Assembly: GCF_020509005.1 (NCBI RefSeq)
Contig: NC_063016.1
Span: 868,001-932,000 of the forward strand
Source: Fulvia fulva
Lineage: Eukaryota; Ascomycota; Dothideomycetes; Mycosphaerellales; Mycosphaerellaceae
Direction: 5' to 3'
DNA: 64,000 nt
Position numbers and translations under genes: made by a program. Positions 32,832-46,352 of the stretch are shown one piece after another. The notes beneath the pieces were generated by a model. It ran no database searches. It was given only the letters and a program-made list of their open reading frames with translations, and was not told the origin of the DNA. Every line of letters starts with the position of its first letter. The stretch's first letter is position 1.

Positions 32832-35672
32832 CCTCGTAATACTAGGGATAGCTAATAGGCAAAATGCATTTACTTTCCTTAATAACGGTGCTAATTCTAA
32901 GTATATCGACTTCTCCTATACGTAAAAACATAATCTGCCCTTGATTAAGCTTAATAACCTACTAGCCCTTAGGTTAGCAAACAGCTCGACGGCCGCGGAA
33001 ATAATAGAATACTATATAAGTCTAGAACTTATACTCGGCAATAGTTATAAGGAGACTAGAACCTTCTAGGTTATATATCTAGAGTATAATATCGTACTAG
33101 GCAAGCCCTAGTATAATAAACACTAGCTAGGTATCTACTTTACGTTAGGCACTATAACCCTCGACTCGGAGCACTATAAGGAGTATTACCTATAGGATAG
33201 CAAGCTAGTCTAGGTATAGAGTATTAAGGATAAGTAGGAACCGGTAATTACTAAGCAGACCTTCGAACCTACCCTAAAGACCCGACTAGCGTATTAAGCT
33301 ACTATCGAAGAAGATAACGATAGAGATTTTGTCTAGACTATAACCTCTAATATAATTATAAAGGAACGCCCCCAAACCGCTAAACTATTATTCGAAAAGA
33401 AACTAGCTACGCCGATACTACCGGATATTAATATCTAGGAAATTAGCGCGGAGGCAATTAAGAAGATAGTAAGGCGGAAAGGAGTAGAGGTATATATAAT
33501 GTTTATTTTTAATAGAAACGAGCTATAGCAACCTAGCGATATACGTACTATAGACCTACTTACTACCTACGCTATAAGCGCCCGTAATATACGTAATATA
33601 GTAACATACTCGCCTAATACCGGCTATAGGATGCTTTCTAATGACAAGACTATCGAGCGACTTGATATACGTATAGCGGCGTTCGTACTAGTAGCGTAAC
33701 GCGTTAGCCCGACTCTCTCTACCTATAAGATGTATATATAAGCCGATGTAGACAAATTTATACGTAAGAAGGAGGAGACTATCGATCTAAAGGACTACCT
33801 TCTCCCTATATATCACGAATTCGTATATTGCTTCTCTAAATAAGATGCGAAGGAGCTTCTACTATATAGGCCTAGTATTAACTACGAGATTAAGCTGAAG
33901 CTAGGAACTATACCGCCTTTTAGTAGGCCCTACCGGATGTCAAACTAGGAGGACAAAGTCATCGCGTACTAGGTCTAAGAGTAGCTAGTCTAGAAGGGTA
34001 TTCGTAGATACGAAGGTAGAGCAGATGCTTTATTACCCGTGCTTATTATTAAGAAACTAGGAGGTAGATTAAGAGTCTATATTAACTATAGACAAGTTAA
34101 CGAACGCACGATTAAGTCTAGGTATCCTATACCCTTAATATAAGACACACTCAATCGTATTGCTAGTAAGAAGTACTTTACTAAGCTAGATATCATTACC
34201 GCTTTCAATCGTATTAGAATAGTAGAGGGCTCCGAATGGCTAACCGCATTTATAATACGATATAGACAGTTTAAATACCTAGTAATGCTATTCGGGTTAT
34301 GTAATGCCCCTAGTACTTTCTAGTCTTATATTAACGACACACTACGAGAGTTCCTTAACGACTTTACGTCGGCATACCTAGATAATATACTTATCTTTAG
34401 CGATACTCTTAAGGAGTATATAGAGTATATTAAGAAGGTACTTTGTAAATGTAGTAAAGCCGGCCTATAACTCGACATTACTAAATGTAAGTTTTATACC
34501 TAATCTACTAAATACCTAGGCCTTATTATTAGCAAGGACGGAGTCTTAATAGACCTAGCTAAGGTATAAGCTATAAGGGAATAGGAAACACTAGTAAACG
34601 TAAAAGATGTCCTTACGTTTAATAGGTTCTCCGGGTTCTATCGGCGCTTTATTAAGGACTATAGCAAGATAGTATTACCTATAGTGAAGCTAACTAAGAA
34701 GGACTGCCCTTAGTAATAGACAGAGGAATGTTAGAAGGTATTCGACGGGCTAAAGTAAGCTTTTACCGATACTAAAGGTACTATATTAGCGATGTTTGTC
34801 CTAGGACGTAAAATAGTACTTAAAACGGATACGAGTGACTTTGTCACGGCTACGGTCCTATCGTAATACGATAAGGATAACATCCTAGGGCCAATCGTAT
34901 ACCTATCTAAGAAGATAAGCCCGTAGGAGTACAATTACGACATTTATAACAAGGAACTACTTACTATCGTCAAAGTATTTAAAGAGTAGAAGCCCGAACT
35001 TATAGCTAGCGATATCGACGAACTAGACTTTAAGAACTTTACTAATCTACGCGGCTACCTAGTACTAGTATATAGCGACTATAAGAACCTCGAATACTTT
35101 ATAACCTCTAAGTAACTAAATAGACGACAAGTAAGATAGGCCGAGTTCCTCTCACAATTTTTCTTTAAGATTATATATCGTCTAGGTGTTTAAGGAGCTA
35201 AACTAGACAGCCTTACTAGACGTTTATAGGACGCGATTCTATATAACAAAGCAGATCCGCAGTACGTATAGTAGGATCGTATACTACTTAACCTAGAACA
35301 CTTCCTATCTATTAGCGCTAGCTAAATCCTACGGCTAAGCGTATCCGAAGTCGAAGGAGTAGTAATAGACGAAGCGCTATTAGCTAACATTAGTAAGCTA
35401 TACGAACAGGACGATATAATCGAAGCTACGACCTAGTTAGTAGTAGGCGAACCTATTAAACTACTACGAAAGAACAAGATTGACGATAAGTACGCGATAC
35501 TAGTCGATAGGATAATCTATATTAAGAACAGATATAGCGGTTATAGTCTCTTTATCCTACCTACCGAAGATAAGGGAAACACTATACGTATACGTATCGT
35601 TAAGGCCTTCTATAATATACCTACTATAGGACACCCCGGTAAGACAACTACGAGCCGGTTAGTATTACGTTA
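32832..35672 (+). pseudogene. Element B protease, RT and RNase H, RIP-mutated
   Basis: Read through stops this gives RT sequence (KLKLGTIPPFSRPYRM near 33,890, then LRVYINYRQVNE). The catalytic motif at 34375-34386 now reads YLDN, a GAT-to-AAT change in a TG context. RNase H (KTDTSDFVTATVLSQ near 34,815) and the integrase start follow. LINE copy 2 cuts it at 35,687. Confidence 0.75.
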
Positions 35673-35687
35673 CTATATATAGCTACG

Positions 35688-38600
35688 GAAAAGCTAGCCT
35701 AACAGAGCGATTTTTGCCCCCCCTAAAATACGACACATTCGAAAGCTCTTATCGAGGCTATTCTAACGATATATAAAGTAGGCCACTGCCCCTAGGATTA
35801 AGGGAGTTCTACCTTATTTAATATAGATAGCTTGAAGCTCTCTTCACCCTATTTCTTTAGCTCTAAACGCCGCTACGGTGCCTAGCTACATTAGGCAACT
35901 CCTAGGCGATAGTAGCCTAGGCTACGGTACTAACGGCGCCTACGGCTCTATAGGCGAAGCTCCCCTAAGATAACTAGTAGCAACTTATAGAGGACGCGAA
36001 AAGTATAGAAACTAACGATCAGCTCCCTTACCGGTCTCTATAGGTGATACTCACTTAGCTACGTACGGCGCTTATACTATCGTATTACCGAGGGTAATAA
36101 GAAATAAGGACGACGTCCTAGGCGATTAGTAAGGCCACCCGGGATCAATACCCCTATAGCTAGGTATTAGTCGCGGCATCGATACTAGGCCCCCGCCTAA
36201 CGTACGATATAGTTACGATCCGTATTGTAGTAAAGGAAGACTAGGCCGAAGTTACGAAGCTATCGAACAAGGAGCTCGCCTAACGAATTAACTAACTAGG
36301 GGTGGTCGTAGTAAACTAATAGTCTAACGGTACTCTACAGATCTATACTAGCTCTACTACTACTAGGAGGTACCTAGAGGCATAGCTATAGTAGGCATCT
36401 AAGGTTACGGCATTAGCGAAGGTCTTAACGAAACAATTTACGATCCTAGTCTACGATATGCCTAAGGAGTTCGACCTAACTAACTAAGGTCACCTACACG
36501 CTCTCTAAGAGGACAACCCGGTCACTCTTAACTCTCTAATCTAGAAGGCGACTTGGCTCTATAGGAAATGGCTAGAAGGTAAGAAGGCCTCGGCGCTAAT
36601 AGTATAGCTATAAGACGCGAAAGCGGCGGATCTAGCGATAGAACAAGGCCTAGTCTAGTAATATAGCCTTAAGATAGTAGAAAAGCACTCCTTATCCTTT
36701 CGTGTCCTCTAATACTTTAAATGCTAACAGTATAGACACCAAACCTATACGTATATAAACAAGTAGGCCTGCTCGAACTATATAGGAGACTATATATCTA
36801 GGGACTATATATCGACTACGAGACGGTACGCGAACTGTCCGGGGTACTACCTATCGTATAGTACGGAATGCCTATAGCGGAAACTAGCGAAAAACAAGGC
36901 AATTACAAACAGAACCGTCGCCCTAAGATTCTACGGCGACCGTAAGGCTAGCCTATACCGGAACTAACTAGCGGCGGTCGGGTATAAGCGCCCTAGGACC
37001 GAGAACGATATAAAGGATACGTAACCTAGGGCGTACGGGAGGCCACGTACTCTACTAGCTACGGCGAGGGAATCTAACTAGGCCCGGCTCCCCTTTAGTA
37101 TATAGCCGATAGGCGTAGACTAGAACGTATAGGGTAGTAGGATATAGGACGCTATAGAGGAAATAATTGTCGATACCGATAACTAGCCTCGACACGCTTA
37201 GTATTATCTAGTATAACGTTAACTATAGTAAGGATATAGTCTAGAACCATTTCCTATACGAGGCGGACCCGCGCGTCTACTACGTCCTTATAATCTAGGA
37301 GCTATAGATTAACCCGTACTATAAGAGACTAACGACCTATAAGTCACTAGGCTATACGATATACCTACGAGGCGACGGTAGACCCCGTACGTGCTTCTAT
37401 ATTAGTAAGGACATACTAGAATCCGACTAGGAGGTAGTGTACTACGTAGACAAAGAAGCCGGGGGCGATATTACCTCCCTCTATATAGGTAGTACCTAGA
37501 TATATAACCTATATATATAACCGCTAGCCTCGAGGTCTAGCCGCGACCTTAGGGTCTATAGACACCTAGACAGTGCGCTTAAGAGACAAGGGTGCTATAT
37601 CGTAGTAGGAGACTTTAATATATACTACCCTTCCTAGGAAAGCCTTATATAGCCGTACCCTATAGCCGACGAAGTACTCGACTTAATAGCGAGTAACGTA
37701 ATTGCCCTTAATACCTCGAAGGACCTAGGCACCTAGAAGAGAGGGGGACTCTAAGGCACGATCGACCTCTCCTAGATCTTAGATAGCTACTACTATACGG
37801 TAACCTACTATAGGATCGAATATAAACTCGAGGCGTCGTTAGACTATATACTAGTTAGGACCTCTATTACGATATAGATATAATATATACTAGCGAGAAC
37901 CCCTAAGCTGAACTAGGGAAAGGCCTACTAGGCTAATATCTAGGCGTACCTCGATGACTCTAAGAGGCTAGTCTAGATCGCGTAGTAGCAATACAATAGT
38001 AAAGACGAGATAGACGAGGCAGTCTAGGGGTTAATAGACGAAATAAGAAAAGCGACGTTACTTTACGTTCCGCTTACCTAACTAACGATATAGTCTAAAC
38101 TATACTAGACGCCGAAGTGTACTACGGTAGTAAGAGAAGTAGGGAGAGCCCGCCGGGTATAGACGAGTAGCTATAGCGAGGAGGCCTAGAACGTATATAG
38201 GGAGGCATACTAATAGAAGAAAGCTATAATACGGAGGGAGAAAGTAGTCGGCTAGAGGGCTATAGTAGAAGAAATCGCCGGCAAGCTAGAGAGGATGTAG
38301 AAGCTAGCGAAATAGGCCCGATAGGACCCTATATAGGGCCCCTCCTTCTCTGTCCTAGCGCTATAATCGCCTAGTAGCCCCGTTAGCGACCCCGAGGCTA
38401 AGGCGCGTCTACTAGCTAGTAAGTTCTTCCCGCCCCTAGTCGAGGCTAATCTAAGCGATATAAATAGCTTTACTCCCCTAGCCTCTAGCATTACGGTCTA
38501 ATAGGAGGTGTCCGAGGGAGAAGTTACCGCTATACTAAGGAAGTTACCGGCGAAGAAAGCCCCGGGGCCGGATAGGATCCTAAACGAGCTACTAAAGAAG

Positions 38601-40663
38601 TATAGAGATCAACTAGCCCTAGTAGTTATAGCGATCTTTAACGCCTACCTATAGACCGGATACTACCCGATAGTATTTAAATAATTAACGATAGTGGTCC
38701 TACGTAAGCCGTAAAAGCAAGACTATACGTAGGTAAAGTCGTACCGCCTAATTACGCTCCTTAACACTCTTAGGAAGGCGCTAAAGAAGCTAGTTATAAC
38801 GAGACTCTCCGAGGCGGTAGAGGAACACTCCCTACTCCCGGACACCTAGATAGGTACGCGCCTATAGCGATCGACGCTATCCGCGATAGAACTTATCACC
38901 TCTTAGGTAAAGGCTATCTAGTATAAGAATAGGGACAAGGTAGCTTCCTTACTTAGCCTAGACATATCGGGAGCCTTCGACTACGTGTTATACCCGCGGC
39001 TACTCTATATCCTAAGGTCGAAAGGACTCCCTAAGTGGCTTATTAACTTCGTACGGTCCTACCTCTAAAACCGTAGTACGTCGATCCGAGTCGGCTAGTA
39101 TAGAAGCCTATTTCAAGTAGTCTATACTAGAATCCCGTAAGGCTTAACGCTAGTACCTATTCTGTTCCTCTTCTTTATAGCGACGCTACTCCTAGCCCTA
39201 GAATCCTAGAACACCGCTACGAGCGGCTTCGTAGACGATATAAACATCCTAGCGTAGTCTTCCTCGACTAAGGAGAACTATAGGCTACTAGAAGAGAAGT
39301 ATAAGATCTACGAGGACTAGGCTAGGAGGCACGGGGCTCGGTTTACCCTAGAAAAGTACAATCTAATACACTTTACGCGCCGGCCACGGTTCTACAATAT
39401 ATAAGCTTCTATCTAGATATAGAGGTATACGACTAACCCGGTAAATTAGCTTAGGATCCTCGGACTATAGGTAGACCCGGCGCTACGGTAGAGGAAGTAC
39501 GTATAGGCAATATTACGGAAAGCTAAACAGAATATAGCATTATACTAGAGGCTCACTACGTCTATATAGGGGGCGGACTTCCGGTAGTTACGACTTCTAT
39601 ATACGGCTATTATACGGCCAGTCCTTACCTATAGTAGCTAAGTATAGTTCTTAGGTAAGAGGACCTACCTATCGAAGGGACTCGTCGCGCCGCTAGCGAA
39701 GATCTAAAACTAATACCTAAGGAAGGTTACCGGGGTATATAAGTCGATACTAATAAGGATGCTTAAGTACGAGACCGCTATACCGCCGATCGACCTATAT
39801 ATCTAGGGACTACGGACCTCCTACTTAGGCAAGTCGGCACAGTACCTAGTATAGAAGGTCATCGCTAGTACAGTCGTAAGGGCCCGCGAATTAGTACTAG
39901 CGTATAAGGGCATTCGACCCGGAAACGAGCCGAACTACCGGGTAAGGGATAAATAGCTAGTAATATAATAGGAAGGTAAGAAATCGTTTATAGAGTAACT
40001 ATAGAAAGAGAGGTAGAACAACTAGGTTATAGGGTATAGTAGACGCCCTTAGCTAGCGGGACAACCTAAGGAATAGTTAGCTACGAAATCCGCGGTTAAG
40101 CACCCCCCGAAGCTTATCTACTACCGCCTTACGAGGGTATAGAGTAGTATAGTAACCTAACTACGAAGCGAATATATCGGCCTCTAGGGGTACCTATTAT
40201 AGAGGAAGGTTCTAGGATATATAAATACTAGCTACCCCTACGGCTATCGCTCCTAGAACGTACGGTACGTACTCCTCGTCTATCCGAGGTAGTCGCTAGG
40301 AAGGGGGGAGTGGATAGCAAAGGCGAGGAACCGGACGATTAGGGTACTTCTTAACGACGCTAAGGACCTACGGCGTATTACGAACTAGATACTAGAGAAG
40401 GGCTAGCTAGAATAGTACCGCCTAGTAGGAGCAGTATAGGAAGAGAGGATACGACGTAGCGCGACGAGACCGGCTAGGAGCGGGGGCTAACGGGGTAGTG
40501 ATATAGACTACGTACGTTTAGAGGGAAAGCTAATCTAGATAAGGAGTAGTTAGGGGCGGGAAGGGTTTTCACCTATTCGGGTTTCCCTTTGTATATAATA
40601 ATAGATATATACCTATATAGGCCGGATAGGGTCCTAGAATAGGGGAATAACAAATCTATCTAT
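35688..40663 (+). mobile_element. LINE copy 2, near full length, heavily RIP-mutated
   Basis: It is flanked by an exact 15-bp duplication (35673-35687 and 40664-40678, CTATATATAGCTACG), so it is an independent insertion rather than a duplicate of copy 1. From about 35,990 to 39,070 it is almost letter-for-letter identical to copy 1, including which CA sites escaped mutation. The first 45 or so bases differ from copy 1. The tail is again AAATCTATCTAT. Confidence 0.85.
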
Positions 40664-40678
40664 CTATATATAGCTACG

Positions 40679-41421
40679 AATGACACGGTTTAGTAGATCT
40701 TTCGTACGAGTATACCGTATATACCGTAATAGCCGTAGTATTAACGAACCTTAATATAGACTACTTGCTCTACTACTAGTCCTATTCGATACGTAGGACG
40801 ACGTTACCTTAGACTTCGTTATCGAACTACTAAGGGCCAAGTGTATAGTAGATAGTTAGTACTATAAGAACGTACTTATAGTTATAGACCGTTTAGGTAA
40901 GGAGCGGTATTGTATTCTAGTATTAGAAATGATAGCGGAGTATATCGTATATATCTACGTAAAGTACATCTTCTCCCGATATAGTCTACTAAAGACAATC
41001 ACGTCGGATCGTAGTCCTTAATAGATATTAGCCTTCTAGGGACGCCTCTACAAGTTACTATAAATTAAGCGTAAGATCTTAACCGGCTATCACCCTAAGA
41101 CTAATAGTCAAAGCGAGAATACTAACAAGATAATAGAATAGTACCTACGTACGTTTACTAGTTACGCTTAGGATAACTAGCTAGATTAGCTCCTACTTAT
41201 AGAGTTTACTACAAACGACTACGTCTCCGAAACGACTAGCGTAAGTCCTTTTATAGCGAACATTAGTAAGAATCTACGTTATATAGATACTAAACTCAAT
41301 CTCCCTATATAACTACTTCCGTATAAATAGCGATTAGACGTAGAGTCTACAAATATATTCGTATAACGTATAATAGACCTTAGGTATAAGCTACGAGACT
41401 CTATAGTAATAGTATAAGTAT
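40679..41421 (+). pseudogene. Element B integrase core, RIP-mutated
   Basis: This lies between LINE copies 2 and 3. Read through stops it gives integrase core sequence (for example VVIDRLGKERY-like near 40,880 and KTNSQSENTNK near 41,095). The segment continues in frame sense from the RT piece before LINE 2 and into 45305-46186 after LINE 3. Confidence 0.65.
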
Positions 41422-41436
41422 CGTAAGCTAAATATA

Positions 41437-44400
41437 GATAGATAGATTTGTTATTCCCCTGTTCTAGGACCCTATCCGGCCTATATAGGTATATATCTAT
41501 TGTTATGTACAAAGGGAAACCCGAATAGGTGAAAACCCTTCCCGCCCCCGACTACTCCTTATCTAGATTAGCTTTCCCTCTGAACGTACGTAGTCTATGT
41601 CACTACCCCGTTAGCCCCCGCTCCTAGCCGGTCTCGTCGCGCTACGTCGTGTCCTCTCTTCCTATACTGCTCCTACTAGGCGGTACTATTCTAGCCAGCC
41701 CTTCTCTAGTATCTAGTTCGTAATACGCCGTAGGTCCTTAGCGTTGTTAAGAAGTGCCCTAATCGTCCGGTTCCTCGCCTTTACTATCTACTCCCCCCTT
41801 CCTAGCGACTACCTCGGATAGACGAGGAGTACGTACCGTACGTTCTAGGAGCGATAGCCGTAGGGGCAGCTAGTATTCGTGTATCCTAGGACCTTCCTCT
41901 ATAATAGGTACCCCTAGAGGCCGATGTGTTCGCTTCGTAGTTAGGTTGCTATACTACTCTATACCCTCGTAAGGCGGTAGTAGATAAGCTTCGGGGGGTA
42001 CTTGACCGCGGATTTTGTAGCTAACTATTCCTTAGGTTGTCCCGCTAGCTAAGGGCGTCTACTATGCCCTACAACCTAGTTGTTCCACCTCTCTTTCTAT
42101 AGTTGCTCTACAAACGATTTCTTACCTTCCTATTATGTTACTAGCTATTCGTCCCTTACCCGGTAGTTCGGCTCGTTTCCGGGTCGAATGCCCTTATACG
42201 CTAGTACTGATTCGCGGGCCCTTACGACTACACTAGCGATGACCTTCTATACTAGGTACTGTGCCGACTTGCCTAAGTAGGAGGTCCGTAGTCCCTAGAT
42301 ATATAGGTCGATCGGCGGTATAGCGGTCTCGTACTTAAGCATCCTCGTTAGTATCGACTTATATACCCCGGTGACCTTCCTTAGGTATTGGTTTTAGATC
42401 TTCGCTAGCGGCGCGACGAGTCCCTTCGATAGGTAGGCCCTCTCGCCTAAGGACTACACTTAGCTACTATAGGTAAGGACTGGCCGTATAATAGCCGTAT
42501 ATAGAAGTCGTGACTACCGGAAGTCCGCCCCCTATATAGACGTAGTGAGCCTCTAGTATGATGCTATATTCTGTTTAGCTTTCCGTAATATTACCTATAC
42601 GTACTTCCTCTACCGTAGCGCCGGGTCTACCTATAGTCCGAGGATCCTAAGCTAATTTGCCGGGTTAGTCGTATGCCCCTATATCTAGATAGAAGCTTGT
42701 ATATTATAGAACCGTGGCCGGCGCGTAAAGTGTATCAGATTGTACTTTTCTAGGGCAAACCGAGCCCCGTGCCTCCTAGCCTAGTCCTCGTAGATCTTGT
42801 GCTTCTCTTCTAGTAGCCTACAGTTCTCCTTAGTCGAGGAAGACTACGCTAGGATGTTTATATCGTCTACGAAGCCGCTCGTAGCGGTGTTCTAGGATTC
42901 TAGGGCTAGGAGTAGCGTCGCTATAAAGAAGAGGAATAGAATAGGTACTAGCGTTAAGCCTTACGGGATTCTAGTATAGACTGCTTAAAATAGGCTTCTA
43001 TACTAGCCGACTAGGATCGACGTACTACGGTTTTAGAGGTAGGACCGTACGAAGTTGACAAGCCACTTAGGGAGTCCTTTCGACCTTAGGATATAGAGAA
43101 GCCGCGGGTATGACACGTAGTCGAAGGCTCCCGATATGTCTAGGCTAAGTAAGGAAGCCACCTTGTCCCTATTCTTATACTAGATAGCCTTTACCTAAGA
43201 GGTGATAAGTTCTATCGCGGATAGCGTCGATCGCTATAGGCGCGCACCTATCTAGGTGTCCGGGAGTAGGGAGTGTTCCTCTACCGCCTCGGAGAGTCTC
43301 GTTATAACTAGCTTCTTAAGCGCCTTCCTAAGAGTGTTAAGGAGCGCAATTGGGCGGTACGACTTCACCTACGTATAGTCTTTCTTCTACGGCTTACGTA
43401 GGACTACTGTCGTCGATTGTTTAAAAGCTATCGGGTAGTATCCGGTCTATAGGTAGGCGTTAAAGATCGCTATAACTACTAGGGCTAGTTGATCTCTACA
43501 CTTCTTTAGTAGCTCGTTTGGGATCCTATCCGGCCCCGGGGCTTTCTTCGCCGGTAACTTCCTTAGTATAGCGGTAACTTCTCCCTCGGACACCTCCTAT
43601 TAGACCGCGATACTAGGGGCTAGGGGAGTAGAGCTGTTTATGTCGCTTAGATTAGCCTCGACTAGGGGTGGGAAGAACTTGCTAGCTAGTAGACGCGCCT
43701 TGGCCTCGGGGTCGCTAACCGGGCCACTAGGCGATTGTAGCGCTAGGATAGAGAAGGAGGGGCCCTATATAGGGTCCTGTCGGGCCCATTTCGCTAGCTT
43801 CTACATCCTCTCTAGCTTGCCGGCGATTTCTTCTACTATAGCCCTCTAGCCGACTGCTTTCTCCCTCCGTATTATAGCTTTCTTCTATTAGTATACCTCC
43901 CTATATACGTTCTAGGCCTCCTCGCTATAGCTGCTCGTCCACACCCGGCGGGCTCTCCTTGCTTCTCTTACTACCGTAGTGCACTCCGGCGTCTAGTATA
44001 GTTTAGACTATGTCGTTAGTTAGGTAAGCGGAACGTGAAGTAAGGTCGCTTTTCTTATTTCGTCTGTTAACCCCTAGACTACTTCGTCTATCTCGTCTTT
44101 ACTATTGTATTACTACTACGCGATCTAGACTAGCCTCTTAGAGTCATCGAGGTACGCCTAGATGTTGGCCTAGTAGGCCTTTCCCTAGTTTAGCTTAGGG
44201 GTTCTCGCTAGTGTGCGTTATATCTATATCGTAATAGAGGTCCTAACTAGTATGTAGTCTAACGACGCCTCGAGTTTATGTTCGATCCTATAGTAGGTTA
44301 CCGTGTAGTAGTAGCTATCTAAGATCTAGGAGAGGTCGATCGTGCCTTAGAGTCCCCCTCTCTTCTAGGTGCCTAGGTCCTTCGGGGTATTAAGGGCAAT

Positions 44401-45289
44401 TGCGTTACTCGCTATTAAGTCGAGTACTTCGTCGGCTATAGGGTACGGCTACATAAGGCTTTGCTAGGAAGGGTAGTGTATATTAAAGTCTCCTACTACG
44501 ATGTGGCACCCTTGTCTCTTAAGCGCACTGTCTAGGTATCTATAGACCCCTAGGTCGCGGCTAGACCTCGAGGCTAGCGGTTGTATATATAGGTTATATA
44601 TCTAGGTGCTACCTACGTAGAGGGAGGTAATATCGCCCCCGCCTTCTTCGTCTACGTAGTACACTACCTCCTAGTCGGATTCTAGTATGTCCTTACTAAC
44701 ATAGAAGCACGTGCGGGGTCTGCCGTCGCCTCGTAGGCATGTCGTATAGCCTAGTGACTTGTAGGTCGTTAGTCTCTTATAGTACGGGTTAATCTATAGC
44801 TCCTAGATTATAAGGACGTAGTAGACGCGCGGGTCCGCCTCGTGTAGGAAATGGTTCTAGACTATATCCTTGCTATAGTTAACGTTATACTAGATGATGC
44901 TAAGCGTATCGAGGCTAGTTATCGGTATCGACAATCATTTCCTCTATATCGTCCTATGTCCTACTGCCCTATACGTCCTAGTCTACGCCTATCGGCTATA
45001 TACTAAAGGGGAGCCGGGCCTAGTTAGATTCCCTCGCCGTAGCTAGTAGAGCACGTAGCCTCCCGTACGCCCTAGGCTACGTATCCTTTATATCGTTCTC
45101 GGCCCTAGGGCGCTTATGCCCGACCGCCGCTAGTTAGTTCCGGTGTAGGCTAGCCTTACGGTCGCCGTAGAATCTTAGGGCGACGGTTCTATTTGTGATT
45201 GCCTTGTTTTTCGCTAGTTTCCGCTATAGGCATTCCGTACTATACGATAGGTAGTGCCCCGGACAGTTCGCGTACCGTCTCGTAGTCGG
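41437..45289 (-). mobile_element. LINE copy 3, 5'-truncated, minus strand, RIP-mutated
   Basis: It is flanked by an exact 15-bp duplication (41422-41436 and 45290-45304, CGTAAGCTAAATATA). The ATCT tail lies at its left end (AGATAGATAGATTT) and the 5' end is truncated inside the ORF1 zinc-knuckle region (GACTACGAGACG). The body matches copies 1, 2 and 4 in reverse. It keeps somewhat more TG/CA than copies 1 and 2. Confidence 0.85.
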
Positions 45290-45304
45290 CGTAAGCTAAA
45301 TATA

Positions 45305-46186
45305 CTAATAAGTATAGAACGATTATACTACGGTACGAAGTCGGAGACCTAGTACACCTTAGTATACGTAACTAGCGTACTAAGCGCCTATTAAAGAAGC
45401 TTAATTACCGCTATACTAGACTATACGTAGTTACTAAGGTGCTACTACACGATACGTACCGTCTAGACCTCTCTTAATCCCTAAGTAACCTCTATAACGG
45501 CTTTTACGCTAACTTACTAATACCTATATACGTACTAATACTAGGACAAGTATAGCTACCTCCGGCCCCGATCGAGGTAGAAGATAATAACGGAGATATA
45601 AACACGTATTAGCTTCTAGATATAGTACTTAACGTAAAGAGCATATTGCCGCTAGGCCTAGCGCTACGCGGTAGGAGGAAGGAACGAAGGTATAAATACC
45701 TTATATAATAGGTAGGTTATAGTAAGCCTACCTAGGAGCCCGCTAAGGAGTTAATAGATACTACTACCGCCTCTATCGTAGACTTCTACTATAACTATCT
45801 AACGAAGGACAGACTAGCTAACTTTACGCCGCTACTAGGGTAGATTCCTAATAAGGATATACCCGAAGATGTTATAATCGGCGAAGTAATAAACGCTTTA
45901 GCCGTAAACGCTTCGTTAATAGTTATATCTAACCCGGTAACTATAGGTAGGCTACGTAAGTTATTCGCGTAGGTGCCTATAGCTCTTCCGGTAGTTACGT
46001 ATTACGAACCTAATACTAGTACTTATAATAGCCCGTAGGTAGCTACTTTAAGAAAGATAACCGTTAGTAGGTAAGTACCGGATATACGTTAATACGGTAT
46101 AGAGGATAATATATAGGATAACGCCGCGTTTATAGCGGCTATACTACGAGCTTAAGGGACTAAGCGCGATTTTGAAGGGGGGGTAG
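45305..46186 (+). pseudogene. Element B integrase end, chromodomain and polypurine tract
   Basis: The segment reads through stops as integrase C-terminus (YEVGDLVHLS, KKLNYRYT), then a chromodomain (RYKYLIQ then VGYSKPT, about 45,690-45,760) and a polar tail. It ends in the purine run GAAGGGGGGG at 46174-46183, just before the 3' LTR. Confidence 0.7.
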
Positions 46187-46347
46187 TGTCACGGCCCTAG
46201 GCCTAGCGAATGTCTAGCTAGTACGTAGGTTACGTAACCGCGCGTACTAGCGTAGTACTTCGGCTTATATATAGCCTCGGCGTACCTCGCGCTCCTCTTT
46301 TCTACGTACCTAGCTACTTTATATTAATACGACTATAAACCGTTATA
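46187..46347 (+). repeat. Element B 3' LTR (161 bp)
   Basis: It begins TGTCACGGCCC and ends CCGTTATA, the same length as the 5' LTR. Its palindrome at 46228-46239 reads GGTTACGTAACC, mutated on both strands relative to the 5' copy. Confidence 0.9.
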
Positions 46348-46352
46348 GTTAG

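Larger units (their letters stand above)
25305..46347 (+). mobile_element. Ty3/gypsy element B, RIP-dead, interrupted by three LINEs
   Basis: Paired 161-bp LTRs (25305-25465 and 46187-46347) bracket a chromovirus of about 7.2 kb once LINE copies 1, 2 and 3 are removed. Its own pieces are gag (25466-27821), protease/RT/RNase H and integrase start (32832-35672), integrase core (40679-41421) and integrase end plus chromodomain (45305-46186). Target duplication is ATTAG on the left and GTTAG on the right; the difference is a G-to-A change in a TG context on the left, as RIP predicts. It was inserted at the very end of element A's 3' LTR. Confidence 0.85.

Noticed and set aside
27822..40663. Segmental duplication covering LINE copies 1 and 2
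   Set aside because: Their target duplications and flanks differ, so each was a separate insertion despite near-identical bodies.
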